Shown here: piece after piece, positions 38,289 to 48,112 of the stretch
How positions within the stretch are numbered: position 1 is the first letter of the stretch
Layout of the letters: each line of letters starts with the position of its first letter
NCBI RefSeq assembly: GCF_003815715.1
Contig: NZ_CP033922.1
Coordinates: 1,890,001 to 1,954,000 of the forward strand
Direction of reading: 5' to 3'
DNA from: Chryseobacterium sp. G0162
GTDB taxonomy: Bacteria > Bacteroidota > Bacteroidia > Flavobacteriales > Weeksellaceae
DNA length: 64,000 nucleotides
Notes under the pieces: generated by a model
What the model was told of the DNA's origin: nothing
What the model saw: only the letters and a program-made list of their open reading frames with translations
Database searches by the model: none
Position numbers and translations under genes: made by a program

Positions 38289-38873
38289 ATGAAAAAAATC
38301 GGTTTATTCTTCGGATCTTTTAATCCGATCCATATTGGACATCTTATTTTAGCCAATTATATTTTGGAAAATTCCGATATGGATGAAATGTGGTTTGTGG
38401 TGAGTCCACAAAATCCTTTTAAAGACAAAAAATCTTTATTGAAGGACCACAACCGATTGGATATGGTACAGTTGGCAGTAAAGAATTATCCTAATATGCG
38501 TGCTTCCAACGTGGAGTTTTCTCTTCCAAAGCCAAGTTATACCATTGATACGCTTACTTATCTGCATGAAAAGCACCCAGACTATTCTTTCAGCCTGATT
38601 ATGGGCGAGGACAATCTGGATAGCCTGCACAAATGGAAAAATTCTGAAGCTTTGATTAAAAATCATCATATCATTGTTTATCCAAGGGTGTTTGAAGGAG
38701 AAAAGAAGGATTCAGAATATCTTCAGCATGAAAATATCTCTCTGATAAAGGCTCCTGTGATAGAACTTTCTGCTACAGAAATCCGTAATATGATCAAAGA
38801 AGGTAAGAATGTGAGGCCTATGTTACCACCTGAAGTTTTTGAATATTTGGATGGAAGTAACTTTTATAAGTAA
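38289..38873 (+). CDS. nadD: Nicotinate-nucleotide adenylyltransferase
   Basis: Forms nicotinic acid adenine dinucleotide from NaMN and ATP in NAD biosynthesis. The 194-residue nucleotidyltransferase has GSFNPIHIGH (residues 9-18, the GxFxPxHxGH motif), MGEDNLDSLHKWK around 95-107 and the ATP-binding LSATEIRNMI around 157-166. Length and motif order are standard. It probably shares a transcript with recJ. Confidence 0.95.
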   Translation: MKKIGLFFGSFNPIHIGHLILANYILENSDMDEMWFVVSPQNPFKDKKSLLKDHNRLDMVQLAVKNYPNMRASNVEFSLPKPSYTIDTLTYLHEKHPDYSFSLIMGEDNLDSLHKWKNSEALIKNHHIIVYPRVFEGEKKDSEYLQHENISLIKAPVIELSATEIRNMIKEGKNVRPMLPPEVFEYLDGSNFYK

Positions 38874-38953
38874 TTTTGCAAAACCATTAATAAGAGATTA
38901 AAGTGGGAAACTGTAGAGTCCCCTACCTTTAATACTCAACTTATTCTACAAAA

Positions 38954-39292
38954 ATGAACTTCATCGAAAATTTCTTCTCAAAATATTCTCAGGAAAAACT
39001 CATCAAATGGTTTAAACAGATTTGTCTTGCGGAAGCTATTTCATGTGTTTTATTATATTGTGTGGCTATGATCTGGATCCGGTATGATGAAAATCTCTAT
39101 TCTATTATTTTCATCAGCGTCATTGGTAGTCTACATGGGTTATTTTTTACACTTTACCTTTTACTCTGCATTCCCGCAAGAAAAATTTATAACTGGGATG
39201 ACGAAGATTTTGTGTTCGCTTTATTAGCAGCCTTTTTCCCCTTTGCTACGGTATGGGTCGATAAAAAGTTGGCTCAATTCGACAGAGAATAA
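38954..39292 (+). CDS. DUF3817 membrane protein
   Basis: A 112-residue protein with three hydrophobic helices (about residues 24-42, 50-72 and 85-102) and the DUF3817 hallmarks: AEAISCVLLY at the first helix, GSLHG between helices and FFPFATVWVDKKL at the end. Function is unknown. It stands alone between nadD and the barrel-protein pair. Confidence 0.85.
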   Translation: MNFIENFFSKYSQEKLIKWFKQICLAEAISCVLLYCVAMIWIRYDENLYSIIFISVIGSLHGLFFTLYLLLCIPARKIYNWDDEDFVFALLAAFFPFATVWVDKKLAQFDRE

Positions 39293-39321
39293 AACTATTT
39301 TTCATAAAATTTCATGTTTCG

Positions 39322-39344
39322 CTGTAACAGAATTATTGTTACAG
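39322..39344. repeat. Palindrome CTGTAACA-N7-TGTTACAG
   Basis: Perfect 8-bp inverted repeat with a 7-bp spacer in the leader region of the barrel-protein operon, about 120 bp upstream of its -33 element. It has the size of a dimeric-regulator operator. No regulator gene is adjacent. Confidence 0.6.
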
Positions 39345-39441
39345 TTGTCTTATTATACAGAAAGGTCAAGCAGTGCATTTTTAAATACTAATTTTTAGTA
39401 ACTGAAAATCAATAAGTTAAATTTAATTCAAATTATTTTTA

Positions 39442-39464
39442 AGTACTTTGTATTGCATGATACT
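39442..39464. promoter_or_regulatory. Putative operator overlapping the -33 of the barrel-protein operon
   Basis: The imperfect palindrome AGTACTTTG-TATTG-CATGATACT covers the -33 TTG (39453-39455). A protein bound here would block RNA polymerase. I recall similar AGTACTTTG boxes near PadR-type regulators in Bacteroidota, but no such gene is in the window. Confidence 0.5.
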
Positions 39465-39484
39465 AAATTTATTATATATCTTTG
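39453..39484 (+). promoter_or_regulatory. Promoter of the tandem barrel-protein operon
   Basis: TTG (39453-39455), 21-nt spacer, TATCTTTG (39477-39484). A consensus -7 box with a leader of about 45 nt to the ATG at 39534. Confidence 0.75.
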
Positions 39485-39533
39485 TAATGTTAAATAACAA
39501 ACCATACAAGCTATTAATTAAAATATAATAATC

Positions 39534-41810
39534 ATGAAAACTCAAATTCTCATTGCAGCACTATTCTTCAGCGGACTGGTTTCCGCTCAACAGAAAAAAG
39601 ATAGTTTGAAAGTAAATGCTATTGAGTCAGTCAATATCAAGAAACAGGTTTTCAAAAAGCAGGGAGACCGTCTTGTTTATGATGTGGCAGCTTCTCCTAT
39701 CGCTAAAGGCACTAATACGTTCAACCTTTTAAAGCAGACTCCAATGATTTCCAGCATTGATGGTAAAACCTTAAAGATTTTAGGTAAATCTGATGCTGTT
39801 ATTTATATCAATAACAAAAAAACCAATATGGATTCTGAGGCATTGATTGAAATGCTGAAGTCTACTCCATCGGAAGATATTCAGAAAATTGAGGTCATTA
39901 CAGTTCCAGGAAGTGAATTCCAGGTGGAATCTAAGGAAGGGGTCATCAACATTGTGATGAAGAGGAACAAAAATAATGGCTACAACGGGACATTGAAAAT
40001 GCAGAACGAACAAGCTTATTACAACAACCCTAATGCAGGAGGATCTTTTAACTTCAGACAGGGAAAATGGTCAGGAAATTCTAATTTTAGAATGGGTAGC
40101 TGGACAGAAAGACAAAAATATACACTATCTAACGGGGATCCAACCTTCAGAAATGAGTCCTATGGCTCTAATGATGATCCTAATAAAAACTTCGGTGGCG
40201 GATTTAATATTGATTATGAAATCAGCAAGAAACAAAGTCTTGGATTATCTTATAATATGAGATATAATAAGAGTTTCAATTCTGTTCTGGATATGACGAA
40301 CTGGCAAAATGGAGTATTAATGGACAGAACTGTTAATTATGAAGATGCTCAAACCAGAAATCACTCTTTCAATTTGAATTATGAGATCAAAACAGATTCT
40401 ATAGGCAGTAAACTTACCTCTAATGTTTCTTATTTATGGTTTAACAGAGATAAGGTAAGTTTCAATGAGAGTATTCCATTCAATATTGATCCTTCAAGTG
40501 CAGAGTATAAAAAGAGATATTCTGCTTTACAACAATCTGTACCCCAAATTATCAACAATTATGCAGCCAATATCGACTATCTGAAAAAAACGGCTAAAGG
40601 GGCAACATGGTTAATGGGAGTTAGCTATAATTACACCAATACAGATAATGATACAAGACAAGACAAATTAATCGGCGATGAATTTGTAATGGATACTAAA
40701 CAGACCAATCATTTCATTTATAAAGAAAATATTTTAGGTATTTATTTAAACTATGAAAGAAAACTGACTGAAAAGTTATCCGGAAAAATAGGTGCCCGTT
40801 ATGAAATGACCAGAAGTACCGGAGATATTCTTGGAAAAACAGGATTTGAAAGAAATTATAATAACCTGCTTCCTTACCTGAATTTAAATTATGCCATCAA
40901 TTCCGACCATAATTTAAGTTATACTTTCTCCAGTAGAATCAGAAGACCAAGATTTTGGGAGCTCAACCCATCCAGAACGTATTTTACTCCAACCAATTAT
41001 ACCCAAAATAATCCTTTTGTACTGGCTGCGAAGTTCTATAATCAGGAGCTGAACTATATGTACAAAAATGCATTCTATGCTAACCTGAGTTATACAATGG
41101 TAGACGATGCCGCAGCTTCTGACCTGCTTCCTTTACAGGGAATTTTAACCACTCCGCAAAAGGATGAAAATGGTAATTACATATACGATCAAGCGGGTAA
41201 TATGCTTATGGATAAAATAAGATTCCTGAGATACATCAGAACCAATTATGGTAAGAATAGAGAAATCAGTTTGACGCTTGGAATGAACAAGTCCTGGTTT
41301 AAAGATATCTGGACCACCAACTATTCCGTAAATCTAGGATATATTACTTACACTGGTGGTGTATGGCAAGATCCTACTTCTCAGCTTGGGCCATACGAAT
41401 CGGAAGAACTGGAACCTTACATCGTAGATGTTAAAAATTACAATATGTCTGCAACTATCAATAATGTCGTTCGTCTTTCTTCTAAAAAGGACTGGTTTCT
41501 AGGAGTTAATTACTTTTTCGGAAGTAAAGTAGCTATGGAAGGTGGTACAATAGGGGTAAGACAAAGCTTTGATATCAGTTTGAAAAAAATTATCGGTGAC
41601 TGGACCGTAATTGCAGAGGCAAATGACCTATTTAATCAGAGTTTTTACAGAGTTAACAGTATACAGCCTAACGGGAAGTATAATAATATAACGAACTTCA
41701 ACTATCCACGATTAATAAGCATTGGAGTAACCTACAATTTCGGAAATCAGAAACTGAAAAAAGCAAGGGAAATGAAATCAGCGAATGATGCTGTAAAATC
41801 AAGAACCTAA
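39534..41810 (+). CDS. Outer membrane beta-barrel family protein (OMP_b-brl_3), paralog 1
   Basis: A 758-residue TonB-receptor-like protein. The signal peptide is residues 1-18 (FFSGLVSAQ). A plug-like region has DRLVYDVAASPIAKGTNTF (38-56 approx.), LLKQTPM, VIYINNKKTNMDSE and EVITVPGSEFQVESKEGVIN. The rest is a beta-barrel rich in aromatic and alternating strands, ending in a NFGNQKLKK segment. It lacks the N-terminal CarboxypepD-regulatory domain and TonB box typical of SusC proteins. The ligand is unknown. Its neighbour at 41846 is a clear tandem duplicate. Confidence 0.88.
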   Translation: MKTQILIAALFFSGLVSAQQKKDSLKVNAIESVNIKKQVFKKQGDRLVYDVAASPIAKGTNTFNLLKQTPMISSIDGKTLKILGKSDAVIYINNKKTNMDSEALIEMLKSTPSEDIQKIEVITVPGSEFQVESKEGVINIVMKRNKNNGYNGTLKMQNEQAYYNNPNAGGSFNFRQGKWSGNSNFRMGSWTERQKYTLSNGDPTFRNESYGSNDDPNKNFGGGFNIDYEISKKQSLGLSYNMRYNKSFNSVLDMTNWQNGVLMDRTVNYEDAQTRNHSFNLNYEIKTDSIGSKLTSNVSYLWFNRDKVSFNESIPFNIDPSSAEYKKRYSALQQSVPQIINNYAANIDYLKKTAKGATWLMGVSYNYTNTDNDTRQDKLIGDEFVMDTKQTNHFIYKENILGIYLNYERKLTEKLSGKIGARYEMTRSTGDILGKTGFERNYNNLLPYLNLNYAINSDHNLSYTFSSRIRRPRFWELNPSRTYFTPTNYTQNNPFVLAAKFYNQELNYMYKNAFYANLSYTMVDDAAASDLLPLQGILTTPQKDENGNYIYDQAGNMLMDKIRFLRYIRTNYGKNREISLTLGMNKSWFKDIWTTNYSVNLGYITYTGGVWQDPTSQLGPYESEELEPYIVDVKNYNMSATINNVVRLSSKKDWFLGVNYFFGSKVAMEGGTIGVRQSFDISLKKIIGDWTVIAEANDLFNQSFYRVNSIQPNGKYNNITNFNYPRLISIGVTYNFGNQKLKKAREMKSANDAVKSRT

Positions 41811-41845
41811 ACTATAAAAACTTACCACTCTTAAAAAAAACAAAC

Positions 41846-44104
41846 ATGAAACGTATACTTTTGTCAATTGCAGTCATATTCGGAACTTGTGCTTTTGCAC
41901 AGGAAAAGAAATCTGACTCGACAAAAACTAAAAATATAGAAGGGATTACCATCACCAAACAGGTTTTCAAAAAACAAAGTGATCGTCTGGTCTATGATGT
42001 TGCTTCTTCTCCTATAGCCAAAGGAAATACAACCTTTGATATTCTGAAACAGACTCCGTTATTGTCTTCCACCGATGATAAAACATTAAAGATTGCAGGA
42101 AAGAACAATGTGTTAATCTACATCAATGGAAGAAAATCCAATATGGATGCAGAATCATTAGCTCAGTTCCTTAAAAATACTCCGGCAGAAAACATCCAGA
42201 AAATTGAGGTAATTACAGTTCCGGGAAGTGAATATCAGGTAGAATCTTCTGACGGGATCATCAACATCGTTTTAAAGAAAAAAATGAGTGATGGTCTTAA
42301 TGGAAATATGAGATTCTCTAACACTCAAGGTAAATACAATGCCAGCCAGGCAAGTTTCTCTGCCAACTACAGAAAAGATAAACTGGGAATAAGTGCCAGT
42401 CTCAGTGGTGGTGAAAATATTGAAGCTCAAACCTATACTCTGAAGAACAGCAGTAAAAATGCATCCAATGAATCTACAGGTGATATTGATGATCCAAACA
42501 AAAACATTGGCGGTTATCTGAACATCGACTATCAGTTAAACGATAAAAGCAACTTAGCTCTATCCTGGAATACCTGGGCCAATAAGAGTTATAATTCAAC
42601 GGTAAATTTGTTCAATACTATTGTTAACGAAAAAGGCCCACGTTATACATGGTCTAAAAATAAAGAAGATGCAAGAAGTTATAATAACTCGCTCAATTTA
42701 AATTATGAATTGAAAACCGATTCTTTAGGAAGTAAACTGAATGTAAATGCAGCTTACCTGAATTATAAAAGATTCCAGGCTATAGATAATATTACTTATA
42801 ATTCTGACATCAACAGAAACATAGGAAATAAGTCTATACAGATGTTCCAGGATCTTCCGCAGATTATCAACAATTTCTCCGGAATGGTGGATTACATTCA
42901 AAAATTTAAAAATGACCTGACCATTTCCATTGGAGGAAATTATAATAAAACCCAAACAGATAACGATACAAAAAGTGATACTTACTTTTTTGACCCAGAG
43001 GATACGCCAAAGTTAGCCCCTAACCACTTTATCTATGATGAAAGTATCTATGGTTTCTATGTGACTGCTGAAAAAAAGTTTTCGGATAAGTTCTCTGGAA
43101 AAATTGGAACAAGATATGAGATCACTAATAGTTTAGGAACCTCAGATAATCCACCTGAAGGGGCAGAAGCTCTTAAAAGAATTGAAAGAAACTACAATAA
43201 TTTTCTTCCTTACCTGAGCCTTAACTATACTATTAATGATAAGAACAATATTTCCTATTCATTTTCAAGCAGAATGAGAAGACCAAGTTTCTGGGAAATC
43301 AATCCTGTGGTGAACAAGCTGACTGATGACAATTATACACAAAACAACCCATTTGTAAAGGCTTCCTCGACTTATAATCAAGAGCTAATGTACATGTATA
43401 AGAATTCATATTTTGTAGTTTTAAACCATTCTTATATTAAAGATGCTATCACCCAGGTTCCTCTACAGGGTTATCCTGTGAAACCTAACGGAGATACTGG
43501 TCAAAATCTTGCTTTAAGATATATTAGAACCAATTTTGGAGATAAGCAGGAAATGTCAGCGATGATAGGAGTCCAAAAATCATTTTTTAAACAGTATTGG
43601 ACAACCAACTTCAGCATAGGAGTTCAGCATAACAGGAACAACGGAAGTTTGGATATGGATCCTACCACAGGGGACCGATTCAAAGATGAGCTTGGAAATT
43701 TTGTAACCTATGTCAATAATGTAAATTCTACCAGTCTTTTGATTCAGACCAATAATACCATTCGTCTTGATAAAGCGAAAACGTGGTTCCTTGGAGTGAA
43801 CTTTTTCTACATAGACAAACAGCAGATAGAATTGGGGATGTTACGAGGTTTATCAAGTTTAGATCTTAGCATCAAGAAAAACTGGAACGACTGGACTTTT
43901 GCCCTGAATGTAAATGATGTTTTAAGAACCAATATTGTAGTAATTGATGATTACCAAAGCAACGGAAACTATAACTATATCCACCAGAATCAGTATAAAA
44001 GAAACTTAACAGTGAGCCTTACTTACAATTTCGGAAATAAAAAACTGAAAAAGGTAAGAGATATTGAAGGGGCTTCCGATTCTATCAAAAGCAGAACCAG
44101 ATAA
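41846..44104 (+). CDS. Outer membrane beta-barrel family protein (OMP_b-brl_3), paralog 2
   Basis: A 752-residue paralog of the preceding protein, 35 bp downstream in the same operon. Shared blocks include KQVFKKQSDRLVYDVASSPI, LKQTPLLSSTDDKTLKI, NTPAENIQKIEVITVPGSE and the C-terminal NFGNKKLKKVRDIEGA. The signal peptide ends at TCAFAQ. Extracellular loops differ more than the plug and strands, as expected for a duplicated uptake pair whose ligand range has diverged. A terminator follows. Confidence 0.88.
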   Translation: MKRILLSIAVIFGTCAFAQEKKSDSTKTKNIEGITITKQVFKKQSDRLVYDVASSPIAKGNTTFDILKQTPLLSSTDDKTLKIAGKNNVLIYINGRKSNMDAESLAQFLKNTPAENIQKIEVITVPGSEYQVESSDGIINIVLKKKMSDGLNGNMRFSNTQGKYNASQASFSANYRKDKLGISASLSGGENIEAQTYTLKNSSKNASNESTGDIDDPNKNIGGYLNIDYQLNDKSNLALSWNTWANKSYNSTVNLFNTIVNEKGPRYTWSKNKEDARSYNNSLNLNYELKTDSLGSKLNVNAAYLNYKRFQAIDNITYNSDINRNIGNKSIQMFQDLPQIINNFSGMVDYIQKFKNDLTISIGGNYNKTQTDNDTKSDTYFFDPEDTPKLAPNHFIYDESIYGFYVTAEKKFSDKFSGKIGTRYEITNSLGTSDNPPEGAEALKRIERNYNNFLPYLSLNYTINDKNNISYSFSSRMRRPSFWEINPVVNKLTDDNYTQNNPFVKASSTYNQELMYMYKNSYFVVLNHSYIKDAITQVPLQGYPVKPNGDTGQNLALRYIRTNFGDKQEMSAMIGVQKSFFKQYWTTNFSIGVQHNRNNGSLDMDPTTGDRFKDELGNFVTYVNNVNSTSLLIQTNNTIRLDKAKTWFLGVNFFYIDKQQIELGMLRGLSSLDLSIKKNWNDWTFALNVNDVLRTNIVVIDDYQSNGNYNYIHQNQYKRNLTVSLTYNFGNKKLKKVRDIEGASDSIKSRTR

Positions 44105-44145
44105 AAACTATCTTTCTTCATATTCAATCAAATTATTTTGTACAC

Positions 44146-44176
44146 AAACCTGTTGATTCTTCAGCAGGTTTTTTAT
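44146..44176 (+). terminator. Terminator of the barrel-protein operon
   Basis: AAACCTG-T-TGA pairs with TCA-G-CAGGTTT (44146-44171) and is followed by TTTTATCTTT. Confidence 0.88.
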
Positions 44177-44186
44177 CTTTAATTGT

Positions 44187-45041
44187 ATGAAAAAGAGCTT
44201 AGTATTCATCACCTTTTTTATTTTCTTTTTATTGACAGCCTGTAAAGAAAGCAAGATCAGTCTTGGCCATAATGTCTATTTTAATAAAGAAGAAAATATT
44301 CATTATGGAAATAACCCAGATCAGGTTATGGATCTTTATATTCCTGATAAAAAATTGATCGGAGAACGTGAAGTTTTTATTATTATTCATGGTGGCGGCT
44401 GGCGTGGTGGAAATAAATCCCAACTTACCTTTTTTACCCTTTCCATGATGCAAAGATTTCCAGATCATATTTTTATGAATATGAACTACAGACTGGCCTC
44501 TGCTACACAATATGGAATTCCCAATCAAACGGATGATATCACAAAAGTGACTGAGTTTCTAAAAGAAAGATTAAGTTACAGCCCTAAGTTAATCCTTTTG
44601 GGAAATAGTGCCGGAGGTCATTTATCTATGCTTTATGGTTATTATTTTCATGCTGATAAAGAGGTAAAAGCAGTTATTAATATAGTAGGTCCTGCTGATC
44701 TTTCAGATACAGGTTTTAAAAACTATGAAGAATATTCTTTTGTAGAAAAGCACCTGGTTGACCCAAAAATACTACCTACTGCAACCTCACCCGTCAACTT
44801 TGCCAGCCCAATACATTGGATTACGTCTGCTTCTGCTTCTACTCTTTCTTATTATGGAACAACAGACCGGGTGGTTCCTTTAAGTCAAAAGAAAATTCTG
44901 GATTCTATTCTCAGCAAAAATAATGTTATCCATGAGTCATATGAATTCAAAGGAGGACATCTGGATTGGGATAAGCGGCCCAATAATACTTTTCTTATTG
45001 ATAAAATTGAAACATTTCTAAAACATATTGATAAAAAATGA
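44187..45041 (+). CDS. Alpha/beta hydrolase lipoprotein (esterase, BD-FAE/HSL-like)
   Basis: A 284-residue lipoprotein. The signal peptide ends in the lipobox LTAC (C19). The oxyanion motif is HGGGW (68-72), the nucleophile elbow GNSAGG (S141), the acid D in GTTDRVVP and the histidine in GGHLDWD. HGGGW proteins of this type are carboxyl esterases, some acting on sugar esters in plant polysaccharides. It would sit on the periplasmic or outer-membrane face. It lies between an outer-membrane receptor pair and a GH43 gene, so polysaccharide use is possible. Confidence 0.86.
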   Translation: MKKSLVFITFFIFFLLTACKESKISLGHNVYFNKEENIHYGNNPDQVMDLYIPDKKLIGEREVFIIIHGGGWRGGNKSQLTFFTLSMMQRFPDHIFMNMNYRLASATQYGIPNQTDDITKVTEFLKERLSYSPKLILLGNSAGGHLSMLYGYYFHADKEVKAVINIVGPADLSDTGFKNYEEYSFVEKHLVDPKILPTATSPVNFASPIHWITSASASTLSYYGTTDRVVPLSQKKILDSILSKNNVIHESYEFKGGHLDWDKRPNNTFLIDKIETFLKHIDKK

Positions 45042-45054
45042 ATACTTTAAATGG

Positions 45055-45191
45055 AAGCTGGGAGCAATAGACTGGAAGTTATAATACACACTCATTGTAA
45101 CGGTAATCATAGATTTGATTAGTCTGAAAAAAACTAATCAAAATATGTGATATTTCTGTTTTGTACTTCAAGAACTTCCCTCTCCCAGCTT
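45055..45191. repeat. Inverted 10-bp ends (AAGCTGGGAG / CTCCCAGCTT) in the spacer
   Basis: AAGCTGGGAG (45055-45064) and its reverse complement (45182-45191) bound 117 bp of non-coding sequence between two converging genes. The left part continues as a GAAGCTGGGAG...ACTGGAAGTT motif of repeat-like look. No terminator with a proper T-tract was found here. Confidence 0.5.
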
Positions 45192-45228
45192 ACTGCCAAG
45201 ATATTACATCCTCAGATAAAATATTATC

Positions 45229-46983
45229 TTATTCAGATTTTACGATTTCTGTTCTTTCAGACATTCCATTGGCATTGAAAGCTTCGATCTGGAAATAATA
45301 AGCATCCGTTCTGTCTGCACCTGTAAAAAAATATTCGTTCTTTCCATATACCATGATGCTTCCGTATAATTTATCCGGAGATTTCCCCCAATAAATTACA
45401 TATCCGTCTGCTTCAGAATTTTGCTGCCATTTCATCCAGATACTTCTTCTTTCTCCATATTTCTTAGCATCAGCTCTGAGAGGGACAAACCCTTCTACTT
45501 TTCGGGGCTTCTCCCCTGCTCCTTTCCCGAATACCCTGAAACCACTTAATGCAAATTTCCCTGTGGGCATTTTCAGATTTTCAATTTTAAGGAATCTTGC
45601 CGATGCAGGCTTTTCAAGCTCAACATAATCATGAGGAACATCTTTGGTATTTTTGCTTTTATCCACAATAATATTCCATTTTTTTCCATCATTCGATCCA
45701 TAGATTTTGTACTGGTGCATTTTGCCTAAGGTCTTCCCCATAAATTCTGCATCCTGATCCGCATAATTAATCTGAATGGCATTGATTGTGGATATCTCCC
45801 CAAGATCGGTCTGAAACCATTCTCCGGAATTTCCGGTTTTTGCACTCCAATAAGTCTTAATATCTTCATCTACGGCAAAATTGGGTTGATAGCTTCCCAG
45901 AGTAGATGAAACCTGAACGGGTTTATTATAATTCAGCAACATCCATCCGGCAAAAAGACCTTTTGAAAAGTCTTTCCCTTTCGCATACTGCGGCAGGTAA
46001 GTCGGGTAATCCCCATAAGCTGTATTGGTATACATGACATCATCTTTATCAAATCCTGCCGGCCATATTCCCAGTCTTCTTTCAAAATTATTTTTTGTGG
46101 AAATAAAAATGGTTGAAACATGCCACCAGTTTTTATAATTGTCTTCAAAGGTTGCCCCATGTCCGGCACCTCTTGCAAATCCTCCCGGTTTATAAGAAAA
46201 CGGATTGTGCTGCTGATATTCAAAGCCTTCCAAAGGATTTTTGCTAACATATACACCATCGGAATATCCGCTAAACTCTGTTGCCGGAGCACCATACTGC
46301 ATATAATATTTTCCATTGTGTTTGGTCACCCAGGCTCCTTCCACAAAGGGTTGAAGAAAAACATTATCGTTATATTCCCCAAACCTTTCCCATCCGTGAT
46401 CTTCCGGCTTCAATTTAAGGATCGGTTTTACAAAGCCTTCAGATTGAAGGGTTTTCACTTTTACTTCTGTTCCTAATAAAGGCCATTCGTTGCTGGAACC
46501 CCAATACAGATAAAGCTTGTTTTTATCTTCATCATAATGGAATGCAGGATCCCAAGCGCCAACCTTTAAGGTGTCTACAGCAATTTTCCAATCGTCTTTG
46601 GTGGGATTGGTACTTTTCCAGATAGGAAAATCCTGCTCCCAGGTAGAACCATACACATACAGGGTATCTTTCATAGCCCAGGCAGCCGGAGCATTAAGAT
46701 CATGAATGTATTTATTGTCTCTGAGAAATTTCCTTTTTACAAACTTCCAGTCCAGCATATCATCACTGTACCAATATCCTTCCTGGTTCGTAGAGAAAAG
46801 GAAAAGTTTATCTTTAAAATTGACAATTACCGGATCTGCTGTAGCACGATGTTTTCCTTGTTTTGAAAAGACTTCAAAAGGGGTATATCCATAATCTATA
46901 TTAATTGGATTACAGAACGTTTTCTGTTGCCCTACCACAAATATTCCTAGGAGAATTGCTAAAGATAAAAAGTATTGTCTCAT
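45229..46983 (-). CDS. Secreted GH43-like glycoside hydrolase with discoidin (CBM32-type) and fibronectin III domains
   Basis: A 584-residue exported protein with a signal peptide (FLSLAILLGIFVVGQQ). The five-bladed propeller catalytic part covers about 20-365, with HRATADPVIVNFKDKLFLFS holding the early Asp, GAWDPAFHYDEDK a middle Asp and GHGATFEDNYKNWWHV a late region. An F5/8 type C domain (VSSTLGSYQPNFAVDEDIKT, EWFQTDLGE) covers about 375-490 and a fibronectin III-like end 495-580. Likely substrates are arabinose- or xylose-containing glycans, but specificity cannot be read. Confidence 0.86.
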   Translation of the reverse strand: MRQYFLSLAILLGIFVVGQQKTFCNPINIDYGYTPFEVFSKQGKHRATADPVIVNFKDKLFLFSTNQEGYWYSDDMLDWKFVKRKFLRDNKYIHDLNAPAAWAMKDTLYVYGSTWEQDFPIWKSTNPTKDDWKIAVDTLKVGAWDPAFHYDEDKNKLYLYWGSSNEWPLLGTEVKVKTLQSEGFVKPILKLKPEDHGWERFGEYNDNVFLQPFVEGAWVTKHNGKYYMQYGAPATEFSGYSDGVYVSKNPLEGFEYQQHNPFSYKPGGFARGAGHGATFEDNYKNWWHVSTIFISTKNNFERRLGIWPAGFDKDDVMYTNTAYGDYPTYLPQYAKGKDFSKGLFAGWMLLNYNKPVQVSSTLGSYQPNFAVDEDIKTYWSAKTGNSGEWFQTDLGEISTINAIQINYADQDAEFMGKTLGKMHQYKIYGSNDGKKWNIIVDKSKNTKDVPHDYVELEKPASARFLKIENLKMPTGKFALSGFRVFGKGAGEKPRKVEGFVPLRADAKKYGERRSIWMKWQQNSEADGYVIYWGKSPDKLYGSIMVYGKNEYFFTGADRTDAYYFQIEAFNANGMSERTEIVKSE

Positions 46984-47074
46984 TTTTAGATTTTAAACAT
47001 TCCAGGCAAAGTTAGCTAACTTTTTCCTGTTTCTTCATGTAAAAAACATACAGAAACTTTTATCCTCTGAATGA

Positions 47075-47111
47075 TAAAAAAAACTTCTGACCCTGTTTCC
47101 AAAGTCAGAAG
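47075..47111 (-). terminator. Terminator of ctlX
   Basis: CTTCTGAC (47084-47091) pairs with GTCAGAAG (47104-47111). On the minus strand eight T follow. Confidence 0.9.
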
Positions 47112-47133
47112 AATATAATGGTAATGATTTTAA

Positions 47134-48057
47134 TTATTTTTTAGGAAGAAAAACCTCAGCAAGCATACATCTTGCACTTCCACCACCGTTTACTTCAATG
47201 GTATTTAAATCAGAGTAAATAATTTCGCAATATTTTTCAATGGCAGCTACTTGCTCCGAAGTTAAAGATTGATAAGCTGTCTGACTCATAACAAGGAATT
47301 TTTCACCTTCTTTATTCTGAACCTGAAGCATATTTCCTGCAAACTGCTGCATTTGCTCTTCTGAAATTTCAACGATTTCTTTTCCTGAATTTTTAATGGT
47401 TTCAATCACCTTTTCTCTTTCCAGCTCATCATCAATACAGTCAAGACAAATAACGACAAACCGGTCTGCCACACACATCATTACATTGGTGTGATAAATA
47501 GGAAGTCTTTCTGTACCCACCGTTTGATAAGAATGGAAAACTACTGGTGTGAAGCCATATTTTTCACAGAATTCTCTGAATAGGTTTTCATCTAATCTCA
47601 AGGAAACAGATCCGTAAGCAATCTTATTATCGTGATCGAAGATCATACTTCCTGTTCCTTCCAGGAAATGTCCCTGAGTTTCAGGAAATGACCAGTCGTC
47701 AATTTCAGCAACTTCAAATCCCTGATCTTTGATACTTTCTATAATATCATCGCGTCTTTCCACTCTTCTGTTGGAAGCGAACATCGGATATAAAACCACT
47801 TTTCCATCTTTGTGGAAACTTACCCAATTATTAGGGAAAATGGAATCCGGTGTATGAGGATCTAATGTATCTTTTATGGTAATTACATTGATTCCTTTCT
47901 CTCTCAGCTTTCCAACAAAGGTATTGAACTCTGCTAAAGCCTTTGATTGAATATCAGAACCTGTCTGTTCTACCTGAAAGTAATTATTTTTTGCAGTTTC
48001 TGCGTTGTAACCGAATGCAATCGGTTCTATCATTAATACTGTATCTGTCGTTTGCAT
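47134..48057 (-). CDS. ctlX: Citrulline utilization hydrolase CtlX-type (amidinotransferase fold)
   Basis: A 307-residue guanidino/ureido-group-modifying enzyme. The N-terminus TDTVLMIEPIAFGYNAETA is typical of the CtlX family. EGTGSMIFDHDNKIA carries the first acidic catalytic site, the histidine lies in the middle (ERLPIYHTNVMM), and the nucleophile is C297 in GGGSARCMLAEVF. The family is tied to citrulline use (citrulline to ornithine), though experimental support is limited as far as I know. A second enzyme of the same fold is encoded at 48617. Confidence 0.88.
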   Translation of the reverse strand: MQTTDTVLMIEPIAFGYNAETAKNNYFQVEQTGSDIQSKALAEFNTFVGKLREKGINVITIKDTLDPHTPDSIFPNNWVSFHKDGKVVLYPMFASNRRVERRDDIIESIKDQGFEVAEIDDWSFPETQGHFLEGTGSMIFDHDNKIAYGSVSLRLDENLFREFCEKYGFTPVVFHSYQTVGTERLPIYHTNVMMCVADRFVVICLDCIDDELEREKVIETIKNSGKEIVEISEEQMQQFAGNMLQVQNKEGEKFLVMSQTAYQSLTSEQVAAIEKYCEIIYSDLNTIEVNGGGSARCMLAEVFLPKK

Positions 48058-48112
48058 GTTTTTAAAGTTTGAGGGTGTTAGGGTATGAGGCTTTGTGAGT
48101 TGTCAGTCTGGT

